Positions 4,796-7,536 of a stretch of 7,536 bases of DNA are shown one piece after another. The stretch comes from Actinomycetales bacterium (GTDB lineage Bacteria; Actinomycetota; Actinomycetes; Actinomycetales; Dermabacteraceae). Each line of letters starts with the position of its first letter. Positions within the stretch are counted from its first letter, which is position 1. The notes beneath the pieces are model-generated. The model ran no database searches and was not told the DNA's origin. It saw only the letters and a program-made list of their open reading frames with translations. The stretch covers positions 1 through 7,536 of the forward strand of contig JAAZLF010000276.1 in assembly GCA_012799425.1 (NCBI GenBank). The letters are read 5' to 3'. The translations under genes and the position numbers were made by a program.

Positions 4796-6775
4796 ATGTC
4801 TGACGACGCGAAGACCGGGATCGAGAACCTCTCGCAGGAGACCCGCACCTTCTCCCCGCCCACCGAGTTCGTGCAGAACTCCGTCGGCCGGCCTTCCCTC
4901 TATCAGGAGGCGGAGCGGGATCGACTCGCGTTCTGGCGCTCCCGGGCGAGCCTGCTGAGCTGGGAGACCCCGTTCACCGAGACGCTCGACTGGTCGAACC
5001 CGCCCTTCGCACGCTGGTTCGCCGACGGCACGCTGAACGTCGCCTACAACTGTGTGGACCGCCACGTCGAGTCCGGGCATGGTGCGCAGGTCGCCCTGCT
5101 GGCCGAGTACGAGGACGGCTCCGATGCCGCGTTCACCTACGCGGACGTCAAGGACGAGATCTCCAAGATGGCCAACGTCCTGACCGACATGGGCGTCAAG
5201 ACCGGAGACCGGGTCGCGATCTACCTGCCGATGGTCCCCGAAGCCGTCTTCGCGATGCTCGCCTGCGCACGTATCGGTGCACCGCACTCGGTGGTGTTCG
5301 GCGGCTTCAGCGCCGAGGCGCTGCGCTCGCGCATCGAGGACGCGGAGGCACGGGTGGTCATCACCGCCGACGGCCAGAACCGTCGCGGCAAGCAGCTCCC
5401 GCTCAAGCCCGCGGTGGACGAGGCGCTCGCCGGCGGCGGCGCCTCCGTCGAGAAGGTCCTCGTGGTGCGTCGCACCGGGGGCGACGTCGAATGGACCGAG
5501 GGTCGTGACGTGTGGTGGCACGAGGCACGTGAGAGCGCCTCCGCCGAGCACACGCCGGTCCCGGTGGAGGCGGAGCATCCGCTGTTCATCCTGTACACCT
5601 CCGGCACGACCGGGAAGCCCAAGGGCATCGTGCACACCACCGGCGGCTATCTCACCCAGGCGGCGTACACCCACCGCAACGTCTTCGACCTCAAGCCCGC
5701 CACAGACGTCTACTGGTGCACCGCGGACGTCGGCTGGGTCACCGGCCACACCTATGTCGTCTACGGCCCGATGGCCAACCGGGCCACCCAGGTCATCTAC
5801 GAGGGCACGCCCGACACCCCGCACCAGGGCCGCTGGTGGGAGATCATCGAGAAGCACAAGGTCTCGCTGTTCTACTCCTCGCCCACCGCGATCCGCACCG
5901 CGATGAAGTGGGGCGAGGACATCCCCGCCAAGTTCGACCTGTCCTCGCTGCGCCTGCTCGGCAGCGTCGGCGAGGCCATCAACCCCGAGGCCTGGATGTG
6001 GTACCGCCGGGTCATCGGCGGCGACCGCTGCCCGATCGTGGACACCTGGTGGCAGACGGAGACCGGCGGCATCATGATCTCTCCGCTGCCGGGCGTGACC
6101 GCGACCAAGCCGGGCTCGGCGCAGCAGCCCGTCCCGGGCATCAGCGCCGATGTCCGCAACGACGAGGGCGAGTCCGTCGCGAGCGGCGAGGGCGGGTATC
6201 TCGTGCTCGACGAGCCCTGGCCGGGTATGCTGCGCGGCATCTGGGGCGACCCCGAGCGCTTCAAGGAGACCTACTGGTCGCGCTTCGAGGGCATGTACTT
6301 CGCCGGCGACGGTGCCAAGCGCGATGAGGACGGCGACATCTGGATCCTCGGTCGCGTGGACGACGTCATGAACGTCTCCGGGCACCGACTGTCCACCATG
6401 GAGATCGAGTCCGCGCTGGTCAGTCATGACTGGGTGGCCGAGGCGGCCGTGGTCGGCGCGAACGACGAGACCACCGGCCAGGCTCCGGTCGCCTTCGTCA
6501 TCCTCCGTTCCGGCAATGAGGACGCGATCGCCGCCGACGGCGGCCAGGAGGCGGTGCCGGAGATGCTCCGCGCACACGTGGGCCGAGAGATCGGACCGAT
6601 CGCCAAGCCGAAGAAGGTCCTGGTGGTCTCCGAGCTGCCCAAGACCCGCTCCGGCAAGATCATGCGCCGACTGCTGCGGGACGTCGCCGAGAACCGTCAG
6701 GTGGGCGACACCCAGACCCTGGCCGACGCCTCCGTGATGGATCTGATCCAGAAGGGCCTCACCAGCAAGGACTGA
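4796..6775 (+). CDS. acs: Acetyl-CoA synthetase (AMP-forming), complete
   Basis: A cytosolic enzyme converting acetate, ATP and CoA to acetyl-CoA, AMP and pyrophosphate through acetyl-adenylate. The 659 residues are the normal Acs length. An N-terminal Acs domain (about 30-90, with FWRSRA and WFADGTLNVAYNCVDRH) precedes the adenylating core: P-loop YTSGTTGKPKG at 267-277, DTWWQTETGG at 416-425, whose second tryptophan (Trp419) corresponds to the residue that restricts Salmonella Acs to short acids, the TGD-like FAGDGAKRD at 502-510, and the hinge [13 protein letters not shown] at 519-531. A10 is [11 protein letters not shown] (615-625) with catalytic Lys621, the lysine acetylated in Salmonella Acs (Lys609) to switch the enzyme off, so lysine-acetylation control is plausible. 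All key residues are present. It is transcribed away from the ene-reductase operon and converges on a second acs gene. Confidence 0.98.
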   Translation: MSDDAKTGIENLSQETRTFSPPTEFVQNSVGRPSLYQEAERDRLAFWRSRASLLSWETPFTETLDWSNPPFARWFADGTLNVAYNCVDRHVESGHGAQVALLAEYEDGSDAAFTYADVKDEISKMANVLTDMGVKTGDRVAIYLPMVPEAVFAMLACARIGAPHSVVFGGFSAEALRSRIEDAEARVVITADGQNRRGKQLPLKPAVDEALAGGGASVEKVLVVRRTGGDVEWTEGRDVWWHEARESASAEHTPVPVEAEHPLFILYTSGTTGKPKGIVHTTGGYLTQAAYTHRNVFDLKPATDVYWCTADVGWVTGHTYVVYGPMANRATQVIYEGTPDTPHQGRWWEIIEKHKVSLFYSSPTAIRTAMKWGEDIPAKFDLSSLRLLGSVGEAINPEAWMWYRRVIGGDRCPIVDTWWQTETGGIMISPLPGVTATKPGSAQQPVPGISADVRNDEGESVASGEGGYLVLDEPWPGMLRGIWGDPERFKETYWSRFEGMYFAGDGAKRDEDGDIWILGRVDDVMNVSGHRLSTMEIESALVSHDWVAEAAVVGANDETTGQAPVAFVILRSGNEDAIAADGGQEAVPEMLRAHVGREIGPIAKPKKVLVVSELPKTRSGKIMRRLLRDVAENRQVGDTQTLADASVMDLIQKGLTSKD

Positions 6776-7535
6776 GCCTACGACCCGGCATCTGACCGGG
6801 CACGGGACAGGAACAGGGCGGGTTCCCGGTCGATCGACCGGGCACCCGCCCTGTGCTCATCCTGCGCCCGGGGACGGCCCCGGCGCGATGGGGTCAGCTG
6901 GCGCCGCTGATGCCCTGCTGGATGCGGTCCATCACGGAGGCATCGGCGAGGGTCTGGGTGTCGCCCACCTCGCGGTTCTCGGCGACGTCCCGCAGCAGGC
7001 GACGCATGATCTTGCCGGAGCGGGCCTTGGGCAGCTCGGTGACCAGCAGGACCTTCTTCGGCTTCGCGATCGGGCCGATCTCGCGGCCCACGTGGGCGCG
7101 CAGCAGCTCGGGGACCTTCTCCTCGCCGCCGACCTCGGCGATCGCGTCCTCGTTCCCGCCGCGCAGGATCACGAACGCCACCGGGGACTGACCGGTGGTC
7201 GCATCGTTCGCGCCCACCACGGCGGCCTCGGCGACCCAGTCGTGGCTGACCAGGGCGGATTCGATCTCCATGGTCGACAGGCGGTGCCCGGAGACGTTCA
7301 TGACGTCGTCCACGCGGCCCAGCAGCCAGATGTCGCCGTCCTCGTCCCGCTTGGCGCCGTCACCGGCGAAGTACAGGCCCTCGAAGCGCGACCAGTAAGT
7401 CTCCTTGAAGCGCTCCGGGTCGCCCCAGATGCCGCGCAGCATGCCGGGCCACGGCTCGTCGAGCACGAGGTAGCCACCCTCGCCGTCGGCCACCGGCTCC
7501 CCGGCGTCGTTGACGACGTCGGCGCTGATCCCGGG
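6134..7535. repeat. Imperfect inverted repeat formed by two convergent acs 3' ends
   Basis: Bases 6134-6775 (+) and the reverse complement of 6894-7535 encode the same 213-residue C-terminal segment plus stop, with no insertion or deletion; the right arm continues beyond the window. The central spacer is 118 bases and holds a terminator. Counted by hand, 188 of 213 residues are identical. In the first 110 aligned codons, 30 differ silently and 6 change the amino acid, so this is an old, selected gene duplication and not a recent repeat. The longest unbroken match in those codons covers [16 protein letters not shown] hinge codons (33 bases or slightly more). Confidence 0.9.
6813..6854. terminator. 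Bidirectional terminator: 42-base nested palindrome between the two acs genes
   Basis: The outer arms ACAGGGCGGGT (6813-6823) and ACCCGCCCTGT (6844-6854) are perfect 11-base complements. They flank CCCGGTCGATCGACCGGG (6825-6842), itself a perfect palindrome, with a single T/C mismatch (6824/6843) between the blocks. The RNA from either strand would fold into one long, very stable stem with a minimal loop. It stands 37 bases after the acs stop and 39 bases after the stop of the opposing gene. There is no T-rich tract on either side, as is common for hairpin terminators in GC-rich actinobacteria. A small CCCGG-N7-CCGGG hairpin at 6784-6800 lies beside it. Confidence 0.85.
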
Positions 7536-7536
7536 C
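6894..7536 (-). CDS. acs: Second acetyl-CoA synthetase (AMP-forming), C-terminal part only; 5' end beyond the window
   Basis: The frame is open from the right edge and gives the last 213 residues of an Acs, beginning [14 protein letters not shown]. It carries FAGDGAKRD (the TGD-like loop), the hinge [13 protein letters not shown] and [11 protein letters not shown] with the catalytic, acetylatable lysine, so the visible part is intact. It is 88% identical to the complete Acs at 4796-6775 with no gaps. Differences cluster in surface-type positions (the segment after GNEDAIA, and the last 11 residues) and spare the catalytic motifs. The likely reaction is the same; a slightly different short-acid preference (for example propionate) or different regulation cannot be judged because the substrate pocket lies outside the window. 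A GTG at 7493 is internal and not a real start. Confidence 0.95.
   Translation of the reverse strand, partial: PGISADVVNDAGEPVADGEGGYLVLDEPWPGMLRGIWGDPERFKETYWSRFEGLYFAGDGAKRDEDGDIWLLGRVDDVMNVSGHRLSTMEIESALVSHDWVAEAAVVGANDATTGQSPVAFVILRGGNEDAIAEVGGEEKVPELLRAHVGREIGPIAKPKKVLLVTELPKARSGKIMRRLLRDVAENREVGDTQTLADASVMDRIQQGISGAS

Noticed and set aside
4510..4863. Small minus-strand open frame of up to 117 codons ending 7 bases before the ene-reductase ATG
   Set aside because: It overlaps the acs start and leader, has weaker G/C third-position bias than the neighbours (about 79% over its last 66 codons), lacks a convincing ribosome site, and would cover the likely divergent promoters. A shorter version starting near GTG 4643 cannot be fully excluded.
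4664..6577. A 637-codon open frame on the minus strand opposite acs
   Set aside because: It lies antisense to an unmistakable acs gene. Its product is rich in D, V, G, H and R with no recognisable domain, typical of the open shadow frames of GC-rich coding DNA.

Overview
The window is very GC-rich, its codons are strongly biased to G or C in the third position, and it carries actinobacterial-type families. This points to a high-GC Actinomycetota chromosome. A Micrococcales/Dermabacteraceae relative such as Brachybacterium is a guess from overall feel, not something proven here. There are no RNA genes, CRISPR arrays, insertion sequences or phage genes; this is core-metabolism DNA with one less ordinary three-gene operon in the middle.

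Layout. (1) Bases 1-52 hold what may be the end of an upstream gene. After a strong Shine-Dalgarno comes sdaA (72-1466, +), a single-chain iron-sulfur L-serine dehydratase. (2) Bases 1447-4503 form a compact minus-strand operon, in transcription order: an FMN-dependent ene-reductase of the Old Yellow Enzyme (YqjM-like) class, a short-chain dehydrogenase whose sequence resembles Acr1-type fatty acyl-CoA reductases, and a shortened, partly degenerate adenylate-forming (acyl-CoA ligase-like) protein. The last two overlap by 4 bases (ATGA), and the operon runs 20 bases into the 3' end of sdaA. (3) Bases 4504-4795 are a divergent regulatory region with a possible near-leaderless promoter for the operon and, on the other side, a possible -10 box plus a GC-rich leader hairpin before acs. 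(4) acs (4796-6775, +) is a full-length AMP-forming acetyl-CoA synthetase. (5) A 42-base nested palindrome (6813-6854) is a likely bidirectional terminator. (6) The 3' third of a second acs gene (6894 to the window edge, -) faces the first tail to tail.

Functionally, SdaA feeds pyruvate and Acs feeds acetyl-CoA into central carbon metabolism. The operon between them combines a C=C reductase, a carbonyl/acyl reductase and an acyl-activating-like protein, which suggests handling of an unsaturated or acyl compound. The substrate cannot be read from the sequence. The most interesting points are that operon with its ligase-like protein lacking both usual lysines, and the convergent acs paralogues (88% identical over 213 residues without a gap).
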